Source: Nocardioidaceae bacterium (GTDB taxonomy: Bacteria > Actinomycetota > Actinomycetes > Propionibacteriales > Nocardioidaceae). From it: a DNA stretch of 12,956 nt. Below, piece by piece: positions 6,273-12,956 of this stretch (within the stretch, counting starts at the first letter, position 1; the number at the start of each line of letters is the position of its first letter). Location: the NCBI GenBank assembly GCA_013813125.1, contig JACCSH010000325.1, positions 1 to 12,956 of the forward strand, in the 5' to 3' direction. A program made the position numbers and the translations under genes. The notes beneath the pieces were generated by a model. The model was not told the DNA's origin. It searched no databases and saw only the letters and a program-made list of their open reading frames with translations.

Positions 6273-6296
6273 ACGCCGCACATATGAATGCGGTGT
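6273..6296 (+). terminator. Hairpin after the nuclease gene (possible terminator or leader hairpin)
   Basis: ACGCCGCA (6273-6280) pairs with TGCGGTGT (6289-6296) over eight base pairs including one G-U, with an eight-base loop. It begins 49 bases after the nuclease stop. No U-tract follows, so it is either a U-less actinobacterial terminator or, if transcription starts at about 6273, the 5' hairpin of the next mRNA. Confidence 0.35.
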
Positions 6297-6298
6297 CG

Positions 6299-6327
6299 TT
6301 GACCGCCTCTCCGAACCGCCGTACGGT
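6299..6327 (+). promoter_or_regulatory. Sigma-70-type promoter for the second MerR gene
   Basis: TTGACC (6299-6304), a 17-base spacer and TACGGT (6322-6327) form the best -35/-10 pair in the window. The predicted start is near 6333, leaving a leader of about 80 bases. The hexamers are also the ends of an inverted repeat, TGACCG (6300-6305) and CGGTCA (6324-6329), and a second inverted repeat AGTTA-N12-TAACT (6333-6354) lies over the start site. This layout suits binding of a dimeric repressor or activator. Confidence 0.5.
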
Positions 6328-6411
6328 CAGGGAGTTAAGTCTCTGGCTGTAACTTCACCGGTGTTTCTCTGCGGGGAGTCTCGGCAGGACCCGATGCAAA
6401 TGGAGGTTGCA

Positions 6412-7026
6412 GTGGCCAGTGAGAAACCCCCGACGAGGACGCGAGACACCGCCGACGACGAGGCCGCCCTGGCAGCGCGCGATGCGGCCGGCCGGCAGGG
6501 GCTACTCTTCGACGACGACGTCGCCCCGATGCCTGACGATGTCGGCTATCGCGGTCCGATGGCCTGCAGCGCCGCCGGCATCACCTACCGCCAGTTGGAC
6601 TACTGGGCCCGCACCGGTTTGGTCGAGCCCACGGTACGTATGGCCGGAGGCTCTGGCACTCAACGCCTCTACTCCTTCCGGGATGTCCTGCTGCTCAAGG
6701 TCATCAAACGCCTCCTCGACGCCGGTGTCTCCCTGCAGCAAATTCGTACGGCGGTGCACCATCTGCGTGAACGCGGTACTGACGACCTGACTCAGGTCAC
6801 GTTGATGAGCGACGGCGCGAGCGTCTACGAGTGCCGCTCGGCCGAGGAGGTCATCGACCTGCTGCAGGGCGGGCAGGGTGTCTTCGGCATCGCCATCGGG
6901 GGCGTGTGGCGCGAGATCGAGGGGTCCCTGTCTGACCTTCCCAGCGAGCAGGCCGCTCGGACCGTCGACCCGAACCATCCAGCTGACGAGTTGTCGGCTC
7001 GCCGTCAGTCTCGACGGATCGGCTGA
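6412..7026 (+). CDS. MerR-family regulator, ResR/McdR (Rv1830) type
   Basis: A 204-residue DNA-binding protein. An acidic, disordered N-terminus (about 1-40) precedes a MerR winged helix (about 43-122): YRGPMACSAAGITYRQLDYWARTGLVEP, the wing with GSGTQRLYSF, and the third-helix region LLLKVIKRLLDAGVSLQQIRTAV (each split across short stretches). A C-terminal region (about 123-204) contains VYECRSAEEVIDLLQGGQGVFGIA and a basic end. Sequence and position match Rv1830, linked in mycobacteria to cell-division control and antibiotic resilience. GTG 6412 has GGAGG five bases upstream. ATG 6394, ATG 6400 and GTG 6361 are in-frame alternatives; GTG 6361 lies five bases after TAACTT. The last codons overlap the region where the gcvP promoter should have its -35. 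Confidence 0.88.
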   Translation: MASEKPPTRTRDTADDEAALAARDAAGRQGLLFDDDVAPMPDDVGYRGPMACSAAGITYRQLDYWARTGLVEPTVRMAGGSGTQRLYSFRDVLLLKVIKRLLDAGVSLQQIRTAVHHLRERGTDDLTQVTLMSDGASVYECRSAEEVIDLLQGGQGVFGIAIGGVWREIEGSLSDLPSEQAARTVDPNHPADELSARRQSRRIG

Positions 7027-7035
7027 TCCGGCTGC

Positions 7036-7041
7036 TAGGGT
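7036..7041 (+). promoter_or_regulatory. -10 box of the gcvP riboswitch transcript
   Basis: TAGGGT lies ten bases after the MerR stop and 19 bases before the riboswitch P1 stem; the predicted start is near 7048. A weak -35 (TCGACG at 7011-7016, 19-base spacing) is the only candidate, inside the MerR gene. Confidence 0.5.
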
Positions 7042-7059
7042 TTGGGTGCCGCAACAGTC

Positions 7060-7178
7060 GCGTGGGAGAGCTCGATACCGCTCGGGGTATCGGCGCCGAA
7101 GGGGCAAATCCTCCCCGGAACCTCTCAGGCAAAAGGACCACGTGCTCTCGGCAACTCTGAAGTGGTGACGCGACAGAG
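7060..7178 (+). ncRNA. Glycine riboswitch, single aptamer with a 3' remnant helix
   Basis: The conserved glycine aptamer is clear. P1 pairs GCGTGG (7060-7065) with CCACGT (7138-7143). GGAGAG follows, then a 7-bp hairpin CGATACC/GGTATCG (7073-7092). The core GCGCCGAAGGGGCAAA is at 7093-7108, with GGGG/CCCC (7101-7104/7113-7116), and CTCTCAGGCAAAAGGAC is at 7122-7138. A second full aptamer is missing. Instead a short helix CTCTG/CAGAG (7155-7159/7174-7178) stands where the second aptamer would be, as in the 'ghost aptamer' of singlet glycine riboswitches. It would sense glycine and control gcvP, and probably the overlapping hydrolase gene. Confidence 0.92.
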
Positions 7179-7217
7179 GGGGAGGCTCGACCTACTTCGA
7201 TCGAAGAGGAGCCTCCC
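7179..7217 (+). promoter_or_regulatory. Riboswitch expression platform: hairpin covering the gcvP ribosome site
   Basis: GGGAGGCTC (7180-7188) is perfectly complementary to GAGCCTCCC (7209-7217), which directly abuts the GTG start at 7218. The Shine-Dalgarno AGAGGAG (7205-7211) lies partly inside this stem, and the loop holds a 12-base palindrome CTTCGATCGAAG (7195-7206). No U-tract follows, so the hairpin should act on translation, not termination. GGGGAGG (7179-7185) can alternatively pair with CCTCCCC (7110-7116) inside the aptamer, giving two mutually exclusive structures. Confidence 0.75.
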
Positions 7218-10100
7218 GTGCCTGACCGACTCCCGCTCAGCGCGCTCGAGTTCAGCGCCCCCTTCTCGCGCCGGCACATCGGGCCCGACGCCGCCGACCA
7301 GCAGCGGATGCTTCGCGCTCTCGGCTACGAGAAGATGGCCGACCTGTTGGACGCGGCACTGCCCGAGAGCATCCGGGCCGCCAAGGGTCTCAACCTCCCG
7401 CCCGCACTCAGCGAGGTTGGCGCCCTCGAACGGCTGAGGGAGCTCGCCGAGCGGAACCACCCCCTCGTCCCGATGATCGGACTGGGCTACTTCGGCACCA
7501 TCACGCCTGCTGTCATACGGCGCAACGTCCTCGAGAACCCCTCCTGGTACACCGCCTACACCCCCTACCAGCCTGAGATCTCACAAGGTCGGCTCGAGGC
7601 GCTGCTCAACTTCCAGACCATGGTCGGCGACCTCACGGGTCTGCCGACTGCGAACGCCTCCCTGCTCGACGAGGCAACGGCGGCCGCCGAGGCGATGACC
7701 CTGGTCTTTCGGGCAAACCGCACGAACGCCTCCTCGCGATTCATCGTCGACTCCGACGCGTTGCCGCAGACGATCGCGGTCATGCGGACCAGGGCCGCAG
7801 CGATGGGGATCACGGTCGAGGAGCGCGACGTCTACACCGACCTGCCTGCGGACGACATCGCTGGAGTGCTGATCCAGTACCCGGGCGCGTCGGGCCGGGT
7901 GGCCGATCCCGGGCCTGTGATAGACGCCGCTCACTCCGCGGGTGGGATGGCGGTGGTCGCGGCGGACCTGCTGGCGCTGACGCTTCTCGAGGCGCCGGGG
8001 ACGAAGGGGGCGGACGTCGTGCTCGGGTCTACCCAGCGCTTCGGCGTCCCCATGTTCTACGGCGGACCGCACGCGGGTTACCTGTCGGTGGCGGATGGAT
8101 TGGAGCGCCACCTGCCGGGTCGTCTGGTGGGCGTGTCCGTGGACGCCGACGGACGCCCGGCGTACCGCCTGGCTCTGCAGACCAGAGAGCAGCACATCCG
8201 CCGCGACAAGGCCACCTCGAACATCTGCACGGCTCAGGTGCTGCTCGCGGTTGCGGCGTCGATGTACGCCGTCTACCACGGCCCACAGGGGCTGTCCTCG
8301 ATCGCCACCCGCGTTCACCGCTACACCAACGTGCTGGCGGCAGCTCTTCGGCGCGGGGGAGTCGAGTTAGTACACGAGTCCTACTTCGACACTCTGACAG
8401 TCCTGGCAGTCGGCAGGGCCGAGCAGATCCGCGTGCGAGCTCACACGCTGGGGCTGCATCTGGGCACGGACGGTCCCGACAAGGTCCGCATCAGCCTGTC
8501 CGAGGTCACCACCCGTGCACACGTCGAGGCGGTGCTCGAAGCGTTCGAGCTCGCGGCTGCCGATCTCGACGCGTTGGACGCAGCGACCGACGAGGTCATC
8601 AGTCAAGATCTGCGGCGCACGACCGACTTCTTGTCCCATCCGGTCTTCAACTCGCACCACTCCGAGACTGACATGCTCCGCTACCTGAAGCGGCTGTCCG
8701 ACCGTGACTACGGCCTGGACCTAGGCATGATCCCACTCGGCTCGTGCACGATGAAGCTCAACGCGACCGCGGAGATGGAGCCGATCAGCTATCCCGGCTT
8801 CGCCGACCTGCATCCGTTTGCACCAGCCGACGACGCGCGGGGGTACGTCGAGCTCATCGACACGCTGGAGCACTGGCTAGCGGAGATCACCGGGTATGCG
8901 AGAGTGTCGATCCAGCCGAACGCCGGCTCCCAAGGTGAGCTCGCCGGACTGCTCGCGATCCGTGCCTTCCACGAGGCCAACGGCCAAGGACAACGCAACA
9001 TCTGCCTCATCCCCTCCAGCGCTCACGGCACGAACGCAGCTTCGGCCGTCATGGCTGGGATGCGCGTGGTAGTCGTGAAGGCCACCCAGGACGGGTCGGT
9101 CGACCTCGACGACCTGCGGGCCTCCTGCGACGAGCACAGTGACGACCTGGCGGCGATCATGGTGACCTACCCGTCGACTCATGGAGCCTATGAGGACACC
9201 ATCGTCGATCTCTGCACGACCGTGCACGCATCCGGTGGCCAGGTCTATGTCGACGGCGCGAACCTCAACGCGCTGCTCGGTCTCGCCCGACCCGGCGAGT
9301 TCGGTGGTGACGTGTCGCATCTGAATCTGCACAAGACATTCTGCATCCCGCACGGGGGAGGCGGACCGGGTGTCGGACCGGTCGCGGTCGCCGCCCATCT
9401 AACGCCGTACCTGCCCAGCCATCCGCTTCATCCCGACCCCGATCGACGCGAGGGCATTGGGCCGATCAGCGCAGCGCCCTACGGCTCGGCGGGCATCTTG
9501 GCGATCTCGTGGGCCTACATCGCCATGATGGGCGAGGCTGGCCTCACCGCGGCAACCTCCGTTGCTGTGCTGGCCGCCAACTATGTCGCGCATCGCCTCG
9601 CTGACCACTATCCCGTGCTCTACAAGGGCAAAGGTGGGCTGGTTGCGCACGAGTGCATCCTGGATCTGCGGTCGTTGACCAGGTCCAGTGGGGTGAGCGT
9701 CGAGGATGTGGCAAAGCGGTTGGTGGACTACGGATTCCACGCGCCGACGATGAGTTTCCCGGTGCCGGGCACATTCATGGTGGAGCCGACCGAGTCGGAG
9801 AGCTTGGCCGAGCTCGATCGTTTCTGTGCGGCGATGATCGCCATCCGGGCGGAGATCGCAGCCGTCGAGGACGGCACCGTCTCGGCGACGGACAGCCCCC
9901 TCGCCTACGCCCCGCATACGACCCGCAGCCTGGTAGGCGGCTGGGACCGGTCCTACTCTCGCGAGGTGGGCGCCTTTCCCGCGGGCTTGTCACCGGACAA
10001 GTACTGGCCGCCGGTCGGTCGGGTCAACCAGGCCTACGGCGACCGCAACCTGGTGTGCTCCTGTCCCGACCCGGCCGCTTTCGCCGAAGAGCCGGTATGA
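7218..10100 (+). CDS. gcvP: Glycine dehydrogenase (aminomethyl-transferring), P protein
   Basis: A full-length 960-residue cytosolic, PLP-dependent enzyme of the single-chain P-protein type. It decarboxylates glycine and passes the aminomethyl group to lipoyl-GcvH. The N-terminal half has FSRRHIGPD near residue 15, [20 protein letters not shown] near 115 and TSNICTAQ near 333. The C-terminal half has [29 protein letters not shown] (His603), the PLP lysine K706 in [17 protein letters not shown], and [12 protein letters not shown]. Nothing is truncated. GTG 7218 follows AGAGGAG by six bases and abuts the riboswitch hairpin. gcvH is encoded 3.2 kb upstream and is not under this riboswitch, so P and H protein levels may be set separately. 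The stop overlaps the next start (ATGA). Confidence 0.97.
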   Translation: MPDRLPLSALEFSAPFSRRHIGPDAADQQRMLRALGYEKMADLLDAALPESIRAAKGLNLPPALSEVGALERLRELAERNHPLVPMIGLGYFGTITPAVIRRNVLENPSWYTAYTPYQPEISQGRLEALLNFQTMVGDLTGLPTANASLLDEATAAAEAMTLVFRANRTNASSRFIVDSDALPQTIAVMRTRAAAMGITVEERDVYTDLPADDIAGVLIQYPGASGRVADPGPVIDAAHSAGGMAVVAADLLALTLLEAPGTKGADVVLGSTQRFGVPMFYGGPHAGYLSVADGLERHLPGRLVGVSVDADGRPAYRLALQTREQHIRRDKATSNICTAQVLLAVAASMYAVYHGPQGLSSIATRVHRYTNVLAAALRRGGVELVHESYFDTLTVLAVGRAEQIRVRAHTLGLHLGTDGPDKVRISLSEVTTRAHVEAVLEAFELAAADLDALDAATDEVISQDLRRTTDFLSHPVFNSHHSETDMLRYLKRLSDRDYGLDLGMIPLGSCTMKLNATAEMEPISYPGFADLHPFAPADDARGYVELIDTLEHWLAEITGYARVSIQPNAGSQGELAGLLAIRAFHEANGQGQRNICLIPSSAHGTNAASAVMAGMRVVVVKATQDGSVDLDDLRASCDEHSDDLAAIMVTYPSTHGAYEDTIVDLCTTVHASGGQVYVDGANLNALLGLARPGEFGGDVSHLNLHKTFCIPHGGGGPGVGPVAVAAHLTPYLPSHPLHPDPDRREGIGPISAAPYGSAGILAISWAYIAMMGEAGLTAATSVAVLAANYVAHRLADHYPVLYKGKGGLVAHECILDLRSLTRSSGVSVEDVAKRLVDYGFHAPTMSFPVPGTFMVEPTESESLAELDRFCAAMIAIRAEIAAVEDGTVSATDSPLAYAPHTTRSLVGGWDRSYSREVGAFPAGLSPDKYWPPVGRVNQAYGDRNLVCSCPDPAAFAEEPV

Positions 10101-11455
10101 CGGCGAGCGGCGTCCTGGATATCACCGCCGCACAGCTGCAGCACCAGGTCGCCCTCGAGCAGGCAGCAGCCAAGCTGCCATCGCTGGTGGCGGGTGTGGT
10201 TCGAGACGGCGAGCTCGTCTGGTCCGGTACACGCGGCACCGCTGTCCGCCGGGCTGCTCCCGAATCACCGGACGCCAACACGCAGTACCGCATCGGGTCG
10301 ATCACGAAGACCATGACAGCTCTGCTCGTGTTGCAGCTCCGCGACGAAGATGTCCTCGATCTGGCGGACCCGTTGGACGAGCACCTCTCCGGAGTCCCCT
10401 ACGGAGCTCACACCGTTCGCCAGCTGCTGGCGCACTCCGCGGGGATCCCGGCTGAGCCGCCCGGGCCGTGGTGGGAGCGCGGCCCAGGCGTCTCGTTTCC
10501 CGAGCTGTCTCGCCGTCTCGACGCCCGGCAGGCTCCGCTTCCGGCGGCCCAGCAGTACCACTACAGCAATCTCGCGTTCGGCCTGCTCGGAGAGCTGGTT
10601 GCCCGCAAACGGGGGACCAGCTGGTACGAGGCCCTGACGTCGCACCTGCTCGACCCGCTGGGTATGTCGCGGACCACCTACCTTGCCGAGCCCCCTGCGG
10701 CAGACGGCTTCAGCGTGCAGGCCTTCTCCGGTGCGCTGACCAACGAGCCCGCTTCCGACACGCAAGCCATGGCTCCGGCCGGCCAGCTGTGGAGCACCAT
10801 CGATGACCTGGCTCGGTTCTCCGCCTTCCTCGCTGCCCCCTCCTCCGATGTGGTTCGGACCGGAACCGTCGACGAGATGGCCACGCTGCAGTCCGGCACG
10901 CCTGAAGAGGGTCTGATCGCCGGCTACGGTCTCGGGCTGCGACTCGCCAGGGCGGGGGAGCGGACGCTGGTCGGCCACACCGGATCGATGCCGGGGTTCC
11001 TGGCCGGCCTTTTCATCGACCGGTCGCGACGAACAGCTGCGATCGCGTTGGCGAACGGCACCGCCGGCATGCGGTGCCAAGGGTTGCCGCTCGATCTGTT
11101 GGCGACACTCGAGCGGTACGAACCCAGCTCGCCCCTCCAGTGGCGGCCGACGAGCGACGTACCCGCCGACATCGCGGAGATCCTCGGTGTGTGGCACTGG
11201 GGGGAGACCGCACTGCTTCTCACGTTCGACGGCAACGAGCTGCGGTTGGCACCGGTGACATCAACCGACGGATCGGCCCTGCGCTATCGACCCGTGGCAT
11301 CGAACCGGTTCGTTGGGCTGAGTGGTTATCACACCGGTGAGACGCTGTCAGCCGTGCGTACGGCGGCAGGTGAGGTGAGCCACCTCGAGTGCGCGACCTT
11401 CATCTACACCCGGCGGCCCTACGACCCGAGCATCGAGCTCAGCTGGCCTGGCTGA
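10097..11455 (+). CDS. Serine hydrolase of the beta-lactamase / peptidase S12 fold
   Basis: A 452-residue protein with the three motifs of penicillin-recognising serine enzymes: S68-I-T-K71 (nucleophile and general base), Y156-S-N158 and H294-T-G296. The catalytic domain spans about residues 25-340 and includes LLAHSAGIP and [17 protein letters not shown]. The last hundred residues (about 355-440) look like the beta-rich, lipocalin-like tail often found in this family. There is no signal peptide, so it is probably a cytoplasmic esterase or amidase, not a secreted beta-lactamase; the substrate is unknown. ATG 10097 overlaps the gcvP stop by four bases, with the only plausible Shine-Dalgarno (GAAGAG) inside gcvP, so it should be translated with gcvP and share its glycine control. 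The 3' end overlaps the opposing tldE-like gene by 17 bases. Confidence 0.85.
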   Translation: MTASGVLDITAAQLQHQVALEQAAAKLPSLVAGVVRDGELVWSGTRGTAVRRAAPESPDANTQYRIGSITKTMTALLVLQLRDEDVLDLADPLDEHLSGVPYGAHTVRQLLAHSAGIPAEPPGPWWERGPGVSFPELSRRLDARQAPLPAAQQYHYSNLAFGLLGELVARKRGTSWYEALTSHLLDPLGMSRTTYLAEPPAADGFSVQAFSGALTNEPASDTQAMAPAGQLWSTIDDLARFSAFLAAPSSDVVRTGTVDEMATLQSGTPEEGLIAGYGLGLRLARAGERTLVGHTGSMPGFLAGLFIDRSRRTAAIALANGTAGMRCQGLPLDLLATLERYEPSSPLQWRPTSDVPADIAEILGVWHWGETALLLTFDGNELRLAPVTSTDGSALRYRPVASNRFVGLSGYHTGETLSAVRTAAGEVSHLECATFIYTRRPYDPSIELSWPG

Positions 11456-12821
11456 CGGTTGACATGTTGAAGTCGGGAATGCGCAGCGGGGGAGTGGCCG
11501 TACGAGGGAAGTAGTCGCCCCACTCGCGCGAGAACGATCGGACCGTCTCACCCGCAGCAGAAAAGCGGTTCAAGAGGTCGATCGGGCTCTCGTTGAACCG
11601 GAAGTTGTTCACCGCCCCGACCACCTCGCCGCCCTCGACGAGGTAGACGCCATCGCGGGTCAGACCGGTCAGGAGCAGCGTGTGCGGGTCGACCTCGCGG
11701 ATGTACCACAGGCAGGTGAGTAACAGGCCGCGGTCCGTGTCGGCCACCAGGTCCTCGACACTGCCCGCGGCGCCGTCGACCGAAACCACCAAGTTGTCGA
11801 TTCCGGGCGTGTTGTCGAGCGATGTCAGTCTCGCGGTGTGCCGAGACGTCACCAGTGCGCGCAGCACACCGTCATCGATCCAGCTGGTCGGGGCGATTGC
11901 CAGTCCGTTGTCGAAGACGCTCGCGGTCGAGCTGGAGGAGGTGGTCAGCACGAAGGGGCACGCGGTCAGCCCGCAGATGTAAGGGTCGGAATGCATGCGC
12001 ACCCCCGGCTTGACGACCTGCTGGCCGACGCGGGTGCCGCCGGCAGGGTCGCTGAACACCGTCTGCCCTTCGAAGGCGTCACGGGCACCGGAGACCCAGT
12101 AGGCGTAGATCGCGAGGTCTGCCACGGCGGTCGGCGGCAAGATGGTGGTGTAGCGCCCGGCCGGCAAATCGATGCGTCTCTTGGCCCAGCCCACGCGTCG
12201 GGTCAGCTCGTCGGTCAACGAGTCGACATCGATCTCGTCGATCTGCTCCACCGCTCGCCCGACCCATGCCGATGCGGAGAAGTCGGTCGGCTTTTGAGTG
12301 ATGCCGATGTGTCCGGTCGGCTGCTCGTGGCGGAGCCGGAGTCCGGTGCTGCTGGCGAGATAGGTGGTCGTCACATCATGTTCGACATACCCGTACAGCA
12401 ATTGCTTCGTGGCGTTGGCACGGCCGAACGCCTCACCGAGCCGCTCGGCAAAGCCCATGAAACCGTCGAGCCCCGTGAGAGCCTCGGGCTCGTCGAAGTC
12501 AGGGGAGGGGTCTCCTTCGGCGAGGGGCGATGCGTCGCTGGCAGGTGCGGCAGCACGCGCGGCCTGATCGGCAGCAGAGACTAGTTTCCGCACTTGACCG
12601 GGGGAAGTCATCGAGCTGGTGAGCACCCCCACCGCTGCACCCTGGCCGCCGTCGACCATCGAGACCACGGTCATCTGCACCTCGGTCGTCACACCGTTTG
12701 TCGTCAGCGTGTTGTTGGCCCAGCGCAGGTTCGCGGTCGACGCGTGTCTCACCAGCACGACGCAGGAGTCGGCCGTGGTGCTCTCGAGCGCGACATCGAG
12801 AAGTGCCTGCGGAGTGGACAC
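11439..12821 (-). CDS. TldE/PmbA-like subunit of a TldD-TldE metalloprotease
   Basis: A 460-residue cytosolic protein of the PmbA/TldD family. It lacks the HExxH zinc motif, so it should be the non-catalytic TldE (PmbA) subunit that pairs with TldD to degrade or trim unfolded peptides. Known substrates in other bacteria include the microcin B17 leader and the CcdA antitoxin. Family-typical stretches are [19 protein letters not shown], the mid-domain [17 protein letters not shown], and the C-terminal [24 protein letters not shown] 12821 is preceded by GGAGG (12834-12830) eight bases away and starts one base after the tldD stop, so the two are co-translated. It ends inside the opposing hydrolase gene, leaving no room for a terminator between them. 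Confidence 0.88.
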   Translation of the reverse strand: MSTPQALLDVALESTTADSCVVLVRHASTANLRWANNTLTTNGVTTEVQMTVVSMVDGGQGAAVGVLTSSMTSPGQVRKLVSAADQAARAAAPASDASPLAEGDPSPDFDEPEALTGLDGFMGFAERLGEAFGRANATKQLLYGYVEHDVTTTYLASSTGLRLRHEQPTGHIGITQKPTDFSASAWVGRAVEQIDEIDVDSLTDELTRRVGWAKRRIDLPAGRYTTILPPTAVADLAIYAYWVSGARDAFEGQTVFSDPAGGTRVGQQVVKPGVRMHSDPYICGLTACPFVLTTSSSSTASVFDNGLAIAPTSWIDDGVLRALVTSRHTARLTSLDNTPGIDNLVVSVDGAAGSVEDLVADTDRGLLLTCLWYIREVDPHTLLLTGLTRDGVYLVEGGEVVGAVNNFRFNESPIDLLNRFSAAGETVRSFSREWGDYFPRTATPPLRIPDFNMSTVSQAS

Positions 12822-12822
12822 G

Positions 12823-12956
12823 TCAGCGGCCTCCTTCGGCAGTGGTGTTGAGCACCTTGATCTGTCGAAAGAGCGCCGACGGGCAACCGTGGCTCACCGC
12901 CGCCACTTGGCCTGGTTGTGCCTTGCCACAGTTGAACGCGCCACCGAGGACCCAGG
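12823..12956 (-). CDS. tldD: 3' end of the TldD catalytic subunit gene (truncated by the window edge)
   Basis: The minus strand from the right edge reads 43 codons to a TGA at 12825-12823. The residues GGAFNCGKAQPGQ, VAAVSHGCPSALFR and QIKVLNTTAEGGR are characteristic of the C-terminus of TldD, including the conserved Cys-Gly-Lys and His-Gly-Cys-Pro groups. The zinc-binding HExxH region lies outside the window. The reading frame was too short and partial to appear as an ordinary ORF. The stop is one base before the tldE-like start, fixing the order tldD-tldE on the minus strand. Confidence 0.88.
   Translation of the reverse strand, partial: WVLGGAFNCGKAQPGQVAAVSHGCPSALFRQIKVLNTTAEGGR

Noticed and set aside
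6350..6363. TAACTT followed by GTG 6361 as a leaderless start of the second MerR gene
   Set aside because: The spacing is five rather than six bases, the extra codons are not GC-biased, and GTG 6412 has a strong GGAGG at ideal distance.
9024..9047. HGTNAASA in GcvP in place of the HGTNPASA found in E. coli
   Set aside because: I believe this Pro-to-Ala form is usual among actinobacterial P proteins, and all other motifs are intact, so it is not a sign of altered function.
9653..10096. Upstream extension of the serine hydrolase frame inside gcvP
   Set aside because: The translated part is Arg/Gly-rich with no similarity to the family. ATG 10097 with ATGA overlap is the natural start.

Overview
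The window is chromosomal DNA from a high-GC actinobacterium. Third codon positions are strongly GC-biased, GTG starts are common, and several -10 boxes are of the TAnnnT type. The gene order from about 1.45 kb to 10.1 kb matches the Mycobacterium tuberculosis block Rv1822-Rv1832: pgsA2, DUF881, sbp, DUF881, gcvH, garA, MerR (FtsR), bifunctional nuclease, MerR (ResR/McdR), gcvP. Protein style suggests a Propionibacteriales/Nocardioides-like host, but this is a guess. I see no mobile element, CRISPR array, tRNA or rRNA.

Layout. (1) The left edge holds the first 19 codons of a minus-strand gene, divergent from a homogentisate 1,2-dioxygenase gene (hmgA, 158-1405). (2) From about 1.44 to 5.7 kb lies a tight plus-strand operon: a CDP-alcohol phosphatidyltransferase (probably cardiolipin synthase type), DUF881 protein, small basic membrane protein Sbp, second DUF881 protein, GcvH, a GarA/OdhI-like FHA protein with an added zinc ribbon, and FtsR. 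Several genes overlap by 4-8 bases. (3) A bifunctional-nuclease (DUF151) gene appears to start its own leaderless transcript at 5732. (4) A palindrome-rich 188-base gap precedes a second MerR gene (6412-7026). (5) A glycine riboswitch and a start-occluding hairpin precede gcvP (7218-10100), which overlaps a serine beta-lactamase-fold hydrolase gene by ATGA. (6) On the minus strand, a TldE/PmbA-like gene and the 3' end of its TldD partner run off the right edge; tldE overlaps the hydrolase convergently.

Together the genes join glycine cleavage (GcvH, GcvP, riboswitch), control of 2-oxoglutarate/glutamate flux (GarA-like) and envelope/division control (phospholipid synthase, DUF881-Sbp-DUF881, FtsR, ResR-like). 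The least understood part is the DUF881-Sbp-DUF881 membrane module. DUF881 and sbp genes also sit next to ftsA-ftsZ in Bacillus, and here they share an operon with a regulator of ftsZ. Other points of note are the zinc-ribbon GarA, the riboswitch layout, and three genes with the same -10/N6/GTG leaderless geometry.
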